DNA from: Taudactylus pleione
Lineage: Eukaryota > Chordata > Amphibia > Anura > Myobatrachidae
Assembly (NCBI GenBank): GCA_031769625.1
Contig: JAUIMM010002314.1
Coordinates: 372,001 to 436,000, forward strand
Reading direction: 5' to 3'
Length of the DNA stretch: 64,000 nucleotides
Numbering within the stretch: position 1 is the first letter of the stretch; each line of letters starts with the position of its first letter. The translations under genes were made by a program, and so were the position numbers. Below are positions 14,325 through 26,760 of the stretch, piece after piece. The notes below the pieces were generated by a model. It was given only the letters and a program-made list of their open reading frames with translations. It had not been told where the DNA came from and ran no database searches.

Positions 14325-17300
14325 TGCATTTAGGCCTAAAACGTGCATTTGCTGTTTTCTCTTAAACGCAACATGGGAGAAAAACCATTTCACATCACAT
14401 TTGTGGGTCTTGGTCTTCAACACATCCCGTGAAATTTTGAGCTGTCTGTGATTGTTACAAGAGGAGATATCACAAAGTATACGCTTTTGTTGTTTCCATT
14501 GCTTTCAATGCATTCTGGCCTAAAACGAGCAATTGCTGTTTTCTCTTAAACGCAACTTGGGAGAAAAACCATTTCACATCACATTTGTGGGTCTTGGTCT
14601 TCAACACATCCAGTGAAATTTTGAGCTGTATGTGTTTGCTACAAGAGGAGATAACACAAAGTATGTGCTTTTGTTGTTTCCATTGCATTCAATGCATTTT
14701 GGCCTAAAACGAGCAATTGCTGTTTTCTCTTAAACGCAACATGGGAGAAAAACCATTTCACATCACATTTGTGGGTCTTGGTCTTCAACACATCCAGTGA
14801 AATTTTGAGCTGTCTGTGTTTGCTACAAGAGGAGATAACACAAAGTATGCGCTTTTGTTATTTCCATTGCTTTCAATGCATTTTGGCCTAAAACGTGCAT
14901 TTGCAGTTTTCTCTTAAAAACAACATGAGAGAAAAACCATTTCACATCACATTTGTGGGTCTTGGTCTTCAACACATCCAGTGAAATTTTGAGCTGTCTG
15001 TGTTTGCTACAAGAGGAGATAACACAAAGTATGCGCTTTTGTTGTTTCCATTGCTTTCAATGCATTTTGGCCTAAAACGTGCATTTGCTGTTTTCTCTTA
15101 AACTCAACATGGGAGAAAAACCATTTCACATCACATTTGTGGGTCTTGGTCTTCAACACATCCAATGAAATTTTGAGCTGTCTGTGTTTGCTACAAGAGG
15201 AGATAACACAAAGTATTTGCTTTTGTTGTTTCCATTGTTTTCAATGCATTTTGGCCTAAAACGTGCATTTGCTGTTTTCTCTTAAACGCAACATGGGAGA
15301 AAAACCATTTCACATCACATTTGTGGGTCTTGGTCTTCAACACATCCAGTGAAATTTTGAGATGTCTGTGTTTGCTACAAGAGGAGATAACACAAAGTAT
15401 GCGCTTTTGTTGTTTCCATTGCTTTCAATGCATTTTGGCCTAAAACGAGCAATTGCTGTTTTCTCTTAAACGCAACATGGGAGAAAAACCATTTCACATC
15501 ACATTTGTGGGTTTTGGTCTTCAACAGATATGGTGAAATTTTGAGCTGTCTGGGTTTGCTACAAGAGGAGATAACACAAAGTATGCGCTTTTGTTGTTTC
15601 CATGGCTTTCAATGCATTTTGGCATAAAATGAGCAATTGCTGTTTTCTCTTAAACACAACATGGGAGAAAAACCATTTCACATCACATTTGTGGGTCTTG
15701 GTCTTCAACACATCCCGTGAAATTTTGAGCTGTCTGTGTTTGCTACAAGAGGAGATATCACAAAGTATGTGCTTTTGTTGTTTCCATTGCTTTCAATGCA
15801 TTTTGGCCTAAAACGAGCAATTGCTGTTTTCTTTTAAACGCAACATGGGAGAAAAACCATTTCACATCACATTTGTGGGTCTTGGTCTTCAACACATCCA
15901 GTGAAATTTTGAGCTGTCTGTGTTTGCTACAAGAGGAGATATCACAATGTATGCGCTTTTGTTGTTTCCATTGCTTTCAATGCATTTTGGCATAAAATGA
16001 GCAATTGCTGTTTTCTCTTAAACACAACATGGGAGAAAAACCATTTCACATCACATTTGTGGGACTTGGTCTTCAACACATCCCGTGAAATTTTGAGCTG
16101 TCTGTGTTTGCTACAAGAGGAGATATCACAAAGTATGCGCTTTTGTTGTTTCCATTGCTTTCAATGCATTTTGGCCTAAAACGAGCAATTGCTGTTTTCT
16201 CTTAAACGCAACATGGGAGAAAAACCATTTCACATCACATTTGTGGGTCTTGGTCTTCAACACATCCAGTGAAATTTTGAGCTGTCTGTGTTTGCTACAA
16301 GAGGAGATATCACAATGTATGCGATTTTGTTTGTTCCATTGCTTTCAATGCATTTTGGCCTAAAACATGCATTTGCTGTTTTCTCTTAAAACGCAACATG
16401 GGAGAAAAACCATTTCACATCACATTTGTGGGTCTTGGTCTTCAACACATCCCGTGAAATTTTGAGCTGTCTGTGATTGCTACAAGAGGAGATATCACAA
16501 AGTATGCGCTTTTGTTGTTTCCATTGCTTTCAATGCATTTTGGCCTAAAACGAGCAATTGCTGTTTTCTCTTAAACGCAACATGGGAGAAAATCCCTTTC
16601 ACATCACATTTGTGGGTCTTGGTCTTCAACACATCCAGTGAAATTTTGAGCTGTCTGTGTTTGCTACAAGAGGAGATAACACAAAGTATGCGCTTTTGTT
16701 ATTTTCATTGCTTTCAATGCATTTTGGCCTAAAACATGCATTTGCAGTTTTCTCTTAAACACAACATGGGAGAAAAACCATTTCACATCAAATTTGTGGG
16801 TCTTGGTCTTCAACACATCCAGTGAAATTTTGAGCTGTCTGTGTTTGCTACAAGAGGAGATAACACAAAGTATGCGCTTTTGTTGTTTCCATTGCTTTCA
16901 ATGCATTTTGGCCAAAAACGTGCATTTGCTGTTTTCTCTTAAACGCAACATGGGAGAAAAACCATTTCACATCACATTTGTGGGTCTTGGTCTTCAACAC
17001 ATCCAGTGAAATTTTGAGCTGTCTGTGTTTGCTACAAGAGGAGATAACACAAAGTATGCGCTTTTGTTATTTCCATTGCTTTCAATGCATTTTGGCCTAA
17101 AACGTGCATTTGCAGTTTTCTCTTAAAAACAACATGAGAGAAAAACCATTACACATCACATTTGTGGGTCTTGGTCTTCAACACATCCAGTGAAATTTTG
17201 AGCTGTCTGTGTTTGCTACAAGAGGAGATATCACAAAGTATGTGCTTTTGTTGTTTCCATTGCATTCAATGCATTTTGGCCTAAAACGAGCAATTGCTGT

Positions 17301-19945
17301 TTTCTCTTAAACGCAACATGGGAGAAAAACCATTTCACATCACATTTGTGGGTCTTGGTCTTCAACACATCCAGTGAAATTTTGAGCTGTCTGTGTTTGC
17401 TACAAGAGGAGATAACACAAAGTATGCGCTTTTGTTATTTCCATTGCTTTCAATGCATTTTGGCCTAAAACGTGCATTTGCAGTTTTCTCTTAAAAACAA
17501 CATGAGAGAAAAACCATTTCACATCACATTTGTGGGTCTTGGTCTTCAACACATCCAGTGAAATTTTGAGCTGTCTGTGTTTGCTACAAGAGGAGATAAC
17601 ACAAAGTATGCGCTTTTGTTGTTTCCATTGCTTTCAATGCATTTAGGCCTAAAACGTGCATTTGCTGTTTTCTCTTAAACGCAACATGGGAGAAAAACCA
17701 TTTCACATCACATTTGTGGGTCTTGGTCTTCAACACATCCCGTGAAATTTTGAGCTGTCTGTGATTGTTACAAGAGGAGATATCACAAAGTATACGCTTT
17801 TGTTGTTTCCATTGCTTTCAATGCATTCTGGCCTAAAACGAGCAATTGCTGTTTTCTCTTAAACGCAACTTGGGAGAAAAACCATTTCACATCACATTTG
17901 TGGGTCTTGGTCTTCAACACATCCAGTGAAATTTTGAGCTGTATGTGTTTGCTACAAGAGGAGATAACACAAAGTATGTGCTTTTGTTGTTTCCATTGCA
18001 TTCAATGCATTTTGGCCTAAAACGAGCAATTGCTGTTTTCTCTTAAACGCAACATGGGAGAAAAACCATTTCACATCACATTTGTGGGTCTTGGTCTTCA
18101 ACACATCCAGTGAAATTTTGAGCTGTCTGTGTTTGCTACAAGAGGAGATAACACAAAGTATGCGCTTTTGTTATTTCCATTGCTTTCAATGCATTTTGGC
18201 CTAAAACGTGCATTTGCAGTTTTCTCTTAAAAACAACATGAGAGAAAAACCATTTCACATCACATTTGTGGGTCTTGGTCTTCAACACATCCAGTGAAAT
18301 TTTGAGCTGTCTGTGTTTGCTACAAGAGGAGATAACACAAAGTATGCGCTTTTGTTGTTTCCATTGCTTTCAATGCATTTTGGCCTAAAACGTGCATTTG
18401 CTGTTTTCTCTTAAACTCAACATGGGAGAAAAACCATTTCACATCACATTTGTGGGTCTTGGTCTTCAACACATCCAGTGAAATTTTGAGCTGTCTGTGT
18501 TTGCTACAAGAGGAGATAACACAAAGTATTTGCTTTTGTTGTTTCCATTGTTTTCAATGCATTTTGGCCTAAAACGTGCATTTGCTGTTTTCTCTTAAAC
18601 GCAACATGGGAGAAAAACCATTTCACATCACATTTGTGGGTCTTGGTCTTCAACACATCCAGTGAAATTTTGAGATGTCTGTGTTTGCTACAAGAGGAGA
18701 TAACACAAAGTATGCGCTTTTGTTGTTTCCATTGCTTTCAATGCATTTTGGCCTAAAACGAGCAATTGCTGTTTTCTCTTAAACGCAACATGGGAGAAAA
18801 ACCATTTCACATCACATTTGTGGGTTTTGGTCTTCAACAGATATGGTGAAATTTTGAGCTGTCTGGGTTTGCTACAAGAGGAGATAACACAAAGTATGCG
18901 CTTTTGTTGTTTCCATGGCTTTCAATGCATTTTGGCATAAAATGAGCAATTGCTGTTTTCTCTTAAACACAACATGGGAGAAAAACCATTTCACATCACA
19001 TTTGTGGGTCTTGGTCTTCAACACATCCCGTGAAATTTTGAGCTGTCTGTGTTTGCTACAAGAGGAGATATCACAAAGTATGTGCTTTTGTTGTTTCCAT
19101 TGCTTTCAATGCATTTTGGCCTAAAACGAGCAATTGCTGTTTTCTTTTAAACGCAACATGGGAGAAAAACCATTTCACATCACATTTGTGGGTCTTGGTC
19201 TTCAACACATCCAGTGAAATTTTGAGCTGTCTGTGTTTGCTACAAGAGGAGATATCACAATGTATGCGCTTTTGTTGTTTCCATTGCTTTCAATGCATTT
19301 TGGCATAAAATGAGCAATTGCTGTTTTCTCTTAAACACAACATGGGAGAAAAACCATTTCACATCACATTTGTGGGACTTGGTCTTCAACACATCCCGTG
19401 AAATTTTGAGCTGTCTGTGTTTGCTACAAGAGGAGATATCACAAAGTATGCGCTTTTGTTGTTTCCATTGCTTTCAATGCATTTTGGCCTAAAACGAGCA
19501 ATTGCTGTTTTCTCTTAAACGCAACATGGGAGAAAAACCATTTCACATCACATTTGTGGGTCTTGGTCTTCAACACATCCAGTGAAATTTTGAGCTGTCT
19601 GTGTTTGCTACAAGAGGAGATATCACAATGTATGCGATTTTGTTTGTTCCATTGCTTTCAATGCATTTTGGCCTAAAACATGCATTTGCTGTTTTCTCTT
19701 AAAACGCAACATGGGAGAAAAACCATTTCACATCACATTTGTGGGTCTTGGTCTTCAACACATCCCGTGAAATTTTGAGCTGTCTGTGATTGCTACAAGA
19801 GGAGATATCACAAAGTATGCGCTTTTGTTGTTTCCATTGCTTTCAATGCATTTTGGCCTAAAACGAGCAATTGCTGTTTTCTCTTAAACGCAACATGGGA
19901 GAAAATCCCTTTCACATCACATTTGTGGGTCTTGGTCTTCAACAC
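14325..19945. repeat. Near-identical tandem duplication of 18 monomers (3313-bp offset)
   Basis: First copy 14325-17637, second 17638 to about 19945. Private markers are all spaced by 3313 bp: catttaggcc at about 14328 and 17641, aaactcaac at 15100 and 18413, caacagatatgg at 15522 and 18835, gcgattttgtttgttcc near 16322 and 19635, and aaaatcccttt at about 16589 and 19902. The offset is 18 x 184 + 1; the additional base is the cttaaaacgc insertion. Parts of the same block appear a third time at about 20030-22800 with monomers gained or lost. Confidence 0.85.
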
Positions 19946-22869
19946 ATCCAGTGAAATTTTGAGCTGTCTGTGTTTGCTACAAGAGGAGATAACACAAAGT
20001 ATGCGCTTTTGTTATTTCCATTGCTTTCAATGCATTTTGGCCTAAAACGTGCATTTGCAGTTTTCTCTTAAAAACAACATGAGAGAAAAACCATTACACA
20101 TCACATTTGTGGGTCTTGGTCTTCAACACATCCAGTGAAATTTTGAGCTGTCTGTGTTTGCTACAAGAGGAGATATCACAAAGTATGTGCTTTTGTTGTT
20201 TCCATTGCATTCAATGCATTTTGGCCTAAAACGAGCAATTGCTGTTTTCTCTTAAACGCAACATGGGAGAAAAACCATTTCACATCACATTTGTGGGTCT
20301 TGGTCTTCAACACATCCAGTGAAATTTTGAGCTGTCTGTGTTTGCTACAAGAGGAGATAACACAAAGTATGCGCTTTTGTTATTTCCATTGCTTTCAATG
20401 CATTTTGGCCTAAAACGTGCATTTGCAGTTTTCTCTTAAAAACAACATGAGAGAAAAACCATTTCACATCACATTTGTGGGTCTTGGTCTTCAACACATC
20501 CAGTGAAATTTTGAGCTGTCTGTGTTTGCTACAAGAGGAGATAACACAAAGTATGCGCTTTTGTTGTTTCCATTGCTTTCAATGCATTTTGGCCTAAAAC
20601 GTGCATTTGCTGTTTTCTCTTAAACTCAACATGGGAGAAAAACCATTTCACATCACATTTGTGGGTCTTGGTCTTCAACACATCCAGTGAAATTTTGAGC
20701 TGTCTGTGTTTGCTACAAGAGGAGATAACACAAAGTATTTGCTTTTGTTGTTTCCATTGTTTTCAATGCATTTTGGCCTAAAACGTGCATTTGCTGTTTT
20801 CTCTTAAACGCAACATGGGAGAAAAACCATTTCACATCACATATGTGGGTCTTGGTCTTCAACACATCCAGTGAAATTTTGAGATGTCTGTGTTTGCTAC
20901 AAGAGGAGATAACACAAAGTATGCGCTTTTGTTGTTTCCATTGCTTTCAATGCATTTTGGCCTAAAACGAGCAATTGCTGTTTTCTCTTAAACGCAACAT
21001 GGGAGAAAAACCATTTCACATCACATTTGTGGGTTTTGGTCTTCAACAGATGTGGTGAAATTTTGAGCTGTCTGGGTTTGCTACAAGAGGAGATATCACA
21101 ATGTATGCGCTTTTGTTGTTTCCATTGCTTTCAATGCATTTTGGCATAAAATGAGCAATTGCTGTTTTCTCTTAAATGCAACATGGGAGAAAAACCATTT
21201 CACATCACATTTGTGGGTCTTGGTCTTCAACACATCCCGTGAAATTTTGAGCTGTCTGTGTTTGCTACAAGAGGAGATATCACAAAGTATGCGCTTTTGT
21301 TGTTTCCATTGCTTTCAATGCATTTTGGCCTAAAACGAGCAATTGCTGTTTTCTCTTAAATGCAACATGGGAGAAAAACCATTTCACATCACATTTGTGG
21401 GTCTTGGTCTTCAACACATCCAGTGAAATTTTGAGCTGTCTGTGTTTGCTACAAGAGGAGATATCACAATGTATGCACTTTTGTTGTTTCCATTGCTTTC
21501 AATGCATTTTGGCCTAAAACATGCATTTGCTGTTTTCTCTTAAATGCAACATGGGAGAAAAACCATTTCACATCACATTTGTGGGTTTTGGTCTTCAACA
21601 GATATGGTGAAATTTTGAGCTGTCTGGGTTTGCTACAAGAGGAGATAACACAAAGTATGCGCTTTTGTTGTTTCCATTGCTTTCAATGCATTTTGGCATA
21701 AAATGAGCAATTGCTGTTTTCTCTTAAAGGCAACATGGGAGAAAAACCATTTCACATCACATTTGTGGGTCTTGGTCTTCAACACAGCCCGTGAAATTTT
21801 GAGCTGTCTGTGTTTGCTACAAGAGGAGATATCACAAAGTATGCGCTTTTGTTGTTTCCATTGCTTTCAATGCATTTTGGCCTAAAACGAGCAATTGCTG
21901 TTTTCTCTTAAACGCAACATGGGAGAAAAACCATTTCACATCACATTTGTGGGTCTTGGTCTTCAACACATCCAGTGAAATTTTGAGCTGTCTGTGTTTG
22001 CTACAAGAGGAGATATCACAATGTATGCGATTTTGTTGTTTCCATTGCTTTCAATGCATTTTGGCCTAAAACATGCATTTGCTGTTTTCTCTTAAAACGC
22101 AACATGGGAGAAAAACCATTTCACATCACATTTGTGGGTCTTGGTCTTCAACACATCCCGTGAAATTTTGAGCTGTCTGTGATTGCTACAAGAGGAGATA
22201 TCACAAAGTATGCGCTTTTGTTGTTTCCATTGCTTTCAATGCATTTTGGCCTAAAACGAGCAATTGCTGTTTTCTCTTAAACGCAACATGGGAGAAAATC
22301 CCTTTCACATCACATTTGTGGGTCTTGGTCTTCAACACATCCAGTGAAATTTTGAGCTGTCTGTGTTTGCTACAAGAGGAGATAACACAAAGTATGCGCT
22401 TTTGTTATTTCCATTGCTTTCAATGCATTTTGGCCTAAAACATGCATTTGCAGTTTTCTCTTAAACACAACATGGGAGAAAAACCATTTCACATCAAATT
22501 TGTGGGTCTTGGTCTTCAACACATCCAGTGAAATTTTGAGCTGTCTGTGTTTGCTACAAGAGGAGATAACACAAAGTATGCGCTTTTGTTGTTTCCATTG
22601 CTTTCAATGCATTTTGGCCAAAAACGTGCATTTGCTGTTTTCTCTTAAACGCAACATGGGAGAAAAACCATTTCACATCACATTTGTGGGTCTTGGTCTT
22701 CAACACATCCCGTGAAATTTTGAGCTGTCTGTGATTGCTACAAGAGGAGATATCACAAAGTATGCGCTTTTGTTGTTTCCATTGCTTTCAATGCATTTTG
22801 GCCTAAAACGTGCATTTGCAGTTTTCTCTTATATGCAACATGGGAGAAAAACCATTTCACATCACATTT

Positions 22870-22875
22870 GTGGGT
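22870..22875. other. LINE copy 1 3' junction in the satellite target
   Basis: Satellite gtgggt meets LINE aatcc. In intact monomers gtgggt is followed by cttggtcttcaac. The other side of the insertion resumes at ggtcttcaac (30022), so ctt is absent. Confidence 0.9.
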
Positions 22876-23349
22876 AATCCTTTTTATTGAAAAGCTTGCA
22901 GCATATAAATAAATACATAGAAAAATACTGCACTTCAACATATCTTTTGCCATATATACATAATCAACCAGGTTACTGTAATCAAAATATATGACTCTAT
23001 CAAATTCTTCAAAGAGCCTCAAAAAAGATAAACCTCCTGAACATAACACATCACACACTCCACCCAGACAAGACAGTGTACAAACCATCACCTGAAACAT
23101 CAAAATATCATTAAAACAATAAACTTTAACACAATAAGCTTTTAGCTATTCCCTTTTTTTATTTCAAAAAAGACTTTAAACTATCACCAACACTAACTCC
23201 AAAACATAGAGAAAATGAAGGAGCTGTTTAGGCGCATGAAAATCATTCCATAAAAACAGAAAAATCCAAAAATCTACTGCGGAAGTGGAAAGAAGAGCTT
23301 CAAGCCCATAGGATAAACAGGAAAAAGACTGGTACTTTTTTGCCACCCA
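22876..23349 (-). other. LINE copy 1, 3' untranslated region
   Basis: About 474 bp between the ORF2 stop codon and the satellite junction. It is AT-rich and contains no convincing coding frame. In LINEs that prime on a fixed target, the 3' end is normally what the reverse transcriptase recognises, so this segment probably carries the recognition structure. That is inference from the family. Confidence 0.8.
22883..22888 (-). terminator. AATAAA polyadenylation signal at the LINE 3' end (copy 1)
   Basis: The minus strand reads CAATAAAAAGGATT directly before the satellite junction. The AATAAA hexamer lies 7 bp from the element's last base. That is unusually close to the end for a poly-A signal followed by a tail, and no A-rich tail follows it. 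It may be part of the conserved 3' terminus instead of a working cleavage signal. Confidence 0.5.
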
Positions 23350-26300
23350 CTAAGGGGGCTTCAGGTGCCTCCATCTCCTCGACCACCCAACAGCATCCAG
23401 TCTCCTCCTGTCCATCTCCATCAGAGACCTAACCTCGTGAAGAATATTACACGCCACCACCTCACAGGGAAGGATTTTACTTCTAGTTGTTACTAAGCAC
23501 CGTGCGCTCCACGTGTGATATCTAACCACTAAACTAACTACAAAAATGGTGACCAAATCATAACGCCCATACCCTTTGAATGCTCCGTAAACCCACTCAG
23601 GGTAACTGAGCCCCGAAAGGCACGGAATGCGTAAGGCGCTCGAAACTTTCTTATAAATCTCAATGTTAAAGGGACATTCAAGCAAGAAGTGGTCCATAGT
23701 CTCCTCCTCCCCTGGACATTCCTCCCGTGGGCAACCACGATCATCGGCGCTTCTCCACCTGATGTGCCCCCTAACATAGAGCCTTCCTTGAAAAGAGAGC
23801 CAGGCCAGGTCCCTATACTTCAGTGGAATCCTCTCTGAACAGATCAAAGAGATCCCATCTGAGCAAACCTTGCCCGGGCAGTCCCTCAGTGATAGCGGGG
23901 CATAGAAGTGAGCCCGCAAAATGCCTCTCTCCAACTCCTTCCTAGAAAGGGTCTTGACATCACTCGCCACTACTCCCCATAGCCTTGTCACTCTCAAGCA
24001 CAGGATGACATAGATCGGAAGAGCACCAGACCTACCTCTGAAGGCTTTAACACGGCCGCCATCATACCAGAGTTCAAGGAAAGGAGACACCCAAGCCCTA
24101 AAACTCTCTACCCACCAAGGAGAAGTCTCCAGAAACAGACTTCCAAGATTCAATTTAATAAAAGTTGTGGCAAAAAACACCACCGGATTGACCATACCCA
24201 ATCCACCTTCATTCCTTGGTCTGTAGGTTATACCCCTCTTGACAATGTTCATCCCGTTCCCCCAAAATAAAAGGAAGAACAAGGATAACACTTTGGACCA
24301 CAAAGATTGTGGCAAGAAACACAAGTAGCTGACATACAGAAATATAGGAACCAGGAAAGTTTTGCACAAGTGAACCCTTTCCCTGTAGGAGAACTGCCAA
24401 GTTCTCCAGGACTGTACTTTCCTGCTGGCTTCCTCTATCCTCTTTTCCCAATTTCGAGTGGCATAATCACCACGGTCAAAAATGATGCCTAAGATTTTGA
24501 TCTGCGAACTGGCCCGGGGGAGACTGTCCGGAAGGTGAAATTCATCACCTTCCTCCCCCATCCAGAAAGCTTCACATTTGTCCTGATTTACTCTGGAGCA
24601 CGAGGCTTCAGAGTAGTCGGAGACTAGGTGTTCTATACACTGAGCCTCTGCCACAGAGGACAGGACCACAGTGACATCATCCGCGTAGGCCACCACCCTC
24701 AATGGAGCCTCTGGGCCCAGCTGCACCCCCCTCAATGCACTGCAACCAATCCTCCTTACGAAGGGATCGATCGCGAAAACATATAAGAGCGGGCTCAGGG
24801 GGCATCCCTGACGGACACCAGAGTCAACCTTGAAAGCAGGGCCCACCCAACCATTAACAAGCGGGAAGCTTTTGGCCTTATTGTATAAAACACGAAGCCA
24901 ATCCACCACCCTCACTGGAAGACCATACCATTCCAGAACAGCCCACAGGTACTTGTGGTTCACCCGGTCAAAAGCCTTCGACTGGTCCAATGCCAGTAAG
25001 TACTTGCCCCACTTTTCAGCACGACAGCGTTCCACGGCCTCCCGGACGCCAAGGACAGCACTAAATGTGCTACGACCCTTCACAGTGCAATGCTGAGATG
25101 GAGACAGTACCAGCCCGGAAACTTCCATCAGCCGATTAAACAGTATTTTTGGCAGGATCTTTCTGTCCGTATTGAGAAGAGCAATGGGGCGCCAATTCTC
25201 AATACGGGACGGGTCCTTACCTTTTGATAACAATATGAGAGCGGAAGACCTCATGGAAGGAGGGAGCGACCCCTCACCCAGGCATTCATTATAGACCTCC
25301 ATAAGGCGCGGAGCCAAGATGTCCCTGAAAGCTTTAAAGAACTCGGACGTTAAACCATCCGGACCTGGAGATTTTTTGATAGACAAACTGTCTATTGCCC
25401 TCTTGACTTCCTCCACCGTCACATCATCACCCAAAGAGTCAAAGGAGGCATCAAGTTTCTGTAACCCTGTCTCCCTCAGAAAGGACTCCATCCTCTCCCT
25501 AATAAGTGGCTGCTCAGACAGAAGGTCCGTATAGTAGGACCCGATGACCCCCAGGATACCATCCCTGTCTTCACAGAGAGTACCCTGCCCGTCATACAGG
25601 CCCTTCACCTCCCTTAGATCAACCGCCTTCCTGCAACTCTGGTAGGGATCAGGCGAGTGGTATTTACCATAATCCCTCTCCAAAATCAAGGAAGCCAGCC
25701 GATCATATTGGAGCTCCCTCAACTGAGCTTTCACCCGGAAGATATCCCCACTATCTCCACACTCAGAGATCAGGAAATCAAGTTTCTTCCTCAAACTCTG
25801 GTAGACACATCTTTTTCTCAAGTTCTTTTGTGCTACCAGCCTCTGAAAAAGCCTTTGAGTCCTTTTTTTGCACTCTTCCCACCACTCAGACCTAGACCAA
25901 CCAGCCTCCAGAAGTGTCTCCTGTAGTTGGAAGAAATCCCTAAAGGACTGGCTAATACTCTCTTCTTTCAGAAGGTCAGAGCTCAAACGCCAAAGGCCCC
26001 GGCCTCTCTGAGGAGTTTCCGAAGCATTCAACGCGACACTCAAGCAAACGTGGTCGGAGAATTCTACAGCCCTTACCTCAGGAGGCAGAGTTTTCGAACT
26101 CTCCTTAACAAAAAACCTATCTATCCTAGACCTACGATTGCTACAATGATATGTGTAACCCGTGAGGTCTGGACAATGGCGAATGTGCACATCGACCAGA
26201 CCTGCCTCTCTAACCATACTAACTAAAAATCTCGCATCATAGCCCAGGGTTGACTTTGCACCCCCCCTGTCTTTGGGCCTTACAATGGTGTTAAAATCAC

Positions 26301-26724
26301 CACCAAAGACAACCTGCCGGGCCGTAAAAAGGAATGGTTTTATCAGCCCAAAAAGGCACTTCCTATCCCAGGCCGACTGCGGCCCATAGACGTTAATCAG
26401 CCTGAGATCATGCCCCCTTAGGCTAACATCCAAAACCATACACCTACCTATCTGTAATTCTATAATCTTGTGTACAGTTACCATATCAGTAAAAAGCACT
26501 GCCACCCCACCGTACGGCTCGGCCGCAAGAGACCAATAGGATTGGCCCCTCCTCCACTGGCTTTTGGCCCTGCGAAGTGTGGACAAGTCCCCTATTCTGG
26601 TCTCCTGCAAAAACAAAATATCAACCTCAATCGTGTTGAAAAAAGAAAAGGCCATATAACGAGCATGTTCAGAATAAACGGAAGCCACATTAATGGTGGC
26701 GCATCGTATAGGGTGTGTAGCCAT
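23350..26724 (-). CDS. LINE ORF2: AP-type endonuclease / reverse transcriptase (copy 1)
   Basis: This 1124-residue polyprotein performs target-primed reverse transcription: it nicks the target DNA and copies the element RNA from the nick. The N-terminal endonuclease (about residues 1-235) has the expected motifs: N12, QET at 40-42, NVYGP at 111-115, GGDFN at 141-145, SRIDRF at 199-204 and SDH at 223-225. The reverse transcriptase (about 430-750) shows SPGPDG 452-457, NWRPIALLN 510-518, the catalytic aspartate D580 in LALDQSKAFD, GVRQGCPLSP 636-645 and YADD 680-683. A C-terminal motif C998-x4-C1003-x8-H1012-x4-C1017 matches the L1/Tx1 type. No RNase H domain is seen. The ATG start at 26724 lies just before the conserved endonuclease start, 36 nt after the ORF1 stop. 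All key residues are present. P525 replaces the alanine of copy 2 in the segment after NWRPIALLN and could be harmful. Confidence 0.95.
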   Translation of the reverse strand: MATHPIRCATINVASVYSEHARYMAFSFFNTIEVDILFLQETRIGDLSTLRRAKSQWRRGQSYWSLAAEPYGGVAVLFTDMVTVHKIIELQIGRCMVLDVSLRGHDLRLINVYGPQSAWDRKCLFGLIKPFLFTARQVVFGGDFNTIVRPKDRGGAKSTLGYDARFLVSMVREAGLVDVHIRHCPDLTGYTYHCSNRRSRIDRFFVKESSKTLPPEVRAVEFSDHVCLSVALNASETPQRGRGLWRLSSDLLKEESISQSFRDFFQLQETLLEAGWSRSEWWEECKKRTQRLFQRLVAQKNLRKRCVYQSLRKKLDFLISECGDSGDIFRVKAQLRELQYDRLASLILERDYGKYHSPDPYQSCRKAVDLREVKGLYDGQGTLCEDRDGILGVIGSYYTDLLSEQPLIRERMESFLRETGLQKLDASFDSLGDDVTVEEVKRAIDSLSIKKSPGPDGLTSEFFKAFRDILAPRLMEVYNECLGEGSLPPSMRSSALILLSKGKDPSRIENWRPIALLNTDRKILPKILFNRLMEVSGLVLSPSQHCTVKGRSTFSAVLGVREAVERCRAEKWGKYLLALDQSKAFDRVNHKYLWAVLEWYGLPVRVVDWLRVLYNKAKSFPLVNGWVGPAFKVDSGVRQGCPLSPLLYVFAIDPFVRRIGCSALRGVQLGPEAPLRVVAYADDVTVVLSSVAEAQCIEHLVSDYSEASCSRVNQDKCEAFWMGEEGDEFHLPDSLPRASSQIKILGIIFDRGDYATRNWEKRIEEASRKVQSWRTWQFSYRERVHLCKTFLVPIFLYVSYLCFLPQSLWSKVLSLFFLLFWGNGMNIVKRGITYRPRNEGGLGMVNPVVFFATTFIKLNLGSLFLETSPWWVESFRAWVSPFLELWYDGGRVKAFRGRSGALPIYVILCLRVTRLWGVVASDVKTLSRKELERGILRAHFYAPLSLRDCPGKVCSDGISLICSERIPLKYRDLAWLSFQGRLYVRGHIRWRSADDRGCPREECPGEEETMDHFLLECPFNIEIYKKVSSALRIPCLSGLSYPEWVYGAFKGYGRYDLVTIFVVSLVVRYHTWSARCLVTTRSKILPCEVVACNILHEVRSLMEMDRRRLDAVGWSRRWRHLKPP

Positions 26725-26760
26725 AGTTCTAGATTATAGAGATAGGGCTCCATTTCACTT

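Larger units (their letters stand above)
1..22875. repeat. 184-bp satellite array, left block (about 124 monomers)
   Basis: Head-to-tail copies of a 184-bp unit. The landmark gctgttttctctt recurs at 1, 185 and 369 and continues at this spacing. Other landmarks in every unit are acatgggagaaaaacc, tttcacatcacatttgtggg, tcttggtcttcaacacatcc, gaaattttgagctgt, gctacaagaggagat and caatgcattttggcc. A count of one consensus unit gives 72 G/C in 184 (39%). Copies differ by a few substitutions at recurring positions: ccagtg/cccgtg/cccatg, gtgtttg/gtgattg, gatatcac/gataacac, cgagcaattg/cgtgcatttg/catgcatttg, aaacgc/aaacac/aaatgc. Single-base indels are rare, for example an extra a near 8200 and near 16389. 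No credible gene lies in this block; the short open frames are by-products of the repeat. A centromeric or other heterochromatic location is plausible but cannot be shown from sequence alone. Confidence 0.97.

Noticed and set aside
16794..17009. MGEKPFH peptide in the satellite, resembling the TGEKPF linker of C2H2 zinc fingers
   Set aside because: The cysteines and histidines of a finger do not follow, and 184 bp is not a multiple of the 84-bp finger unit. A chance match.
1..22875. CRISPR-like direct repeats
   Set aside because: The whole 184-bp unit is repeated with no unique spacers, and there are no cas genes. This is satellite DNA.
22753..23103. 116-residue open frame crossing the satellite-LINE junction
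   Set aside because: It runs from the LINE 3' region into the satellite on the minus strand, with no domain; the equivalent frame at copy 2 is shorter and ends differently.
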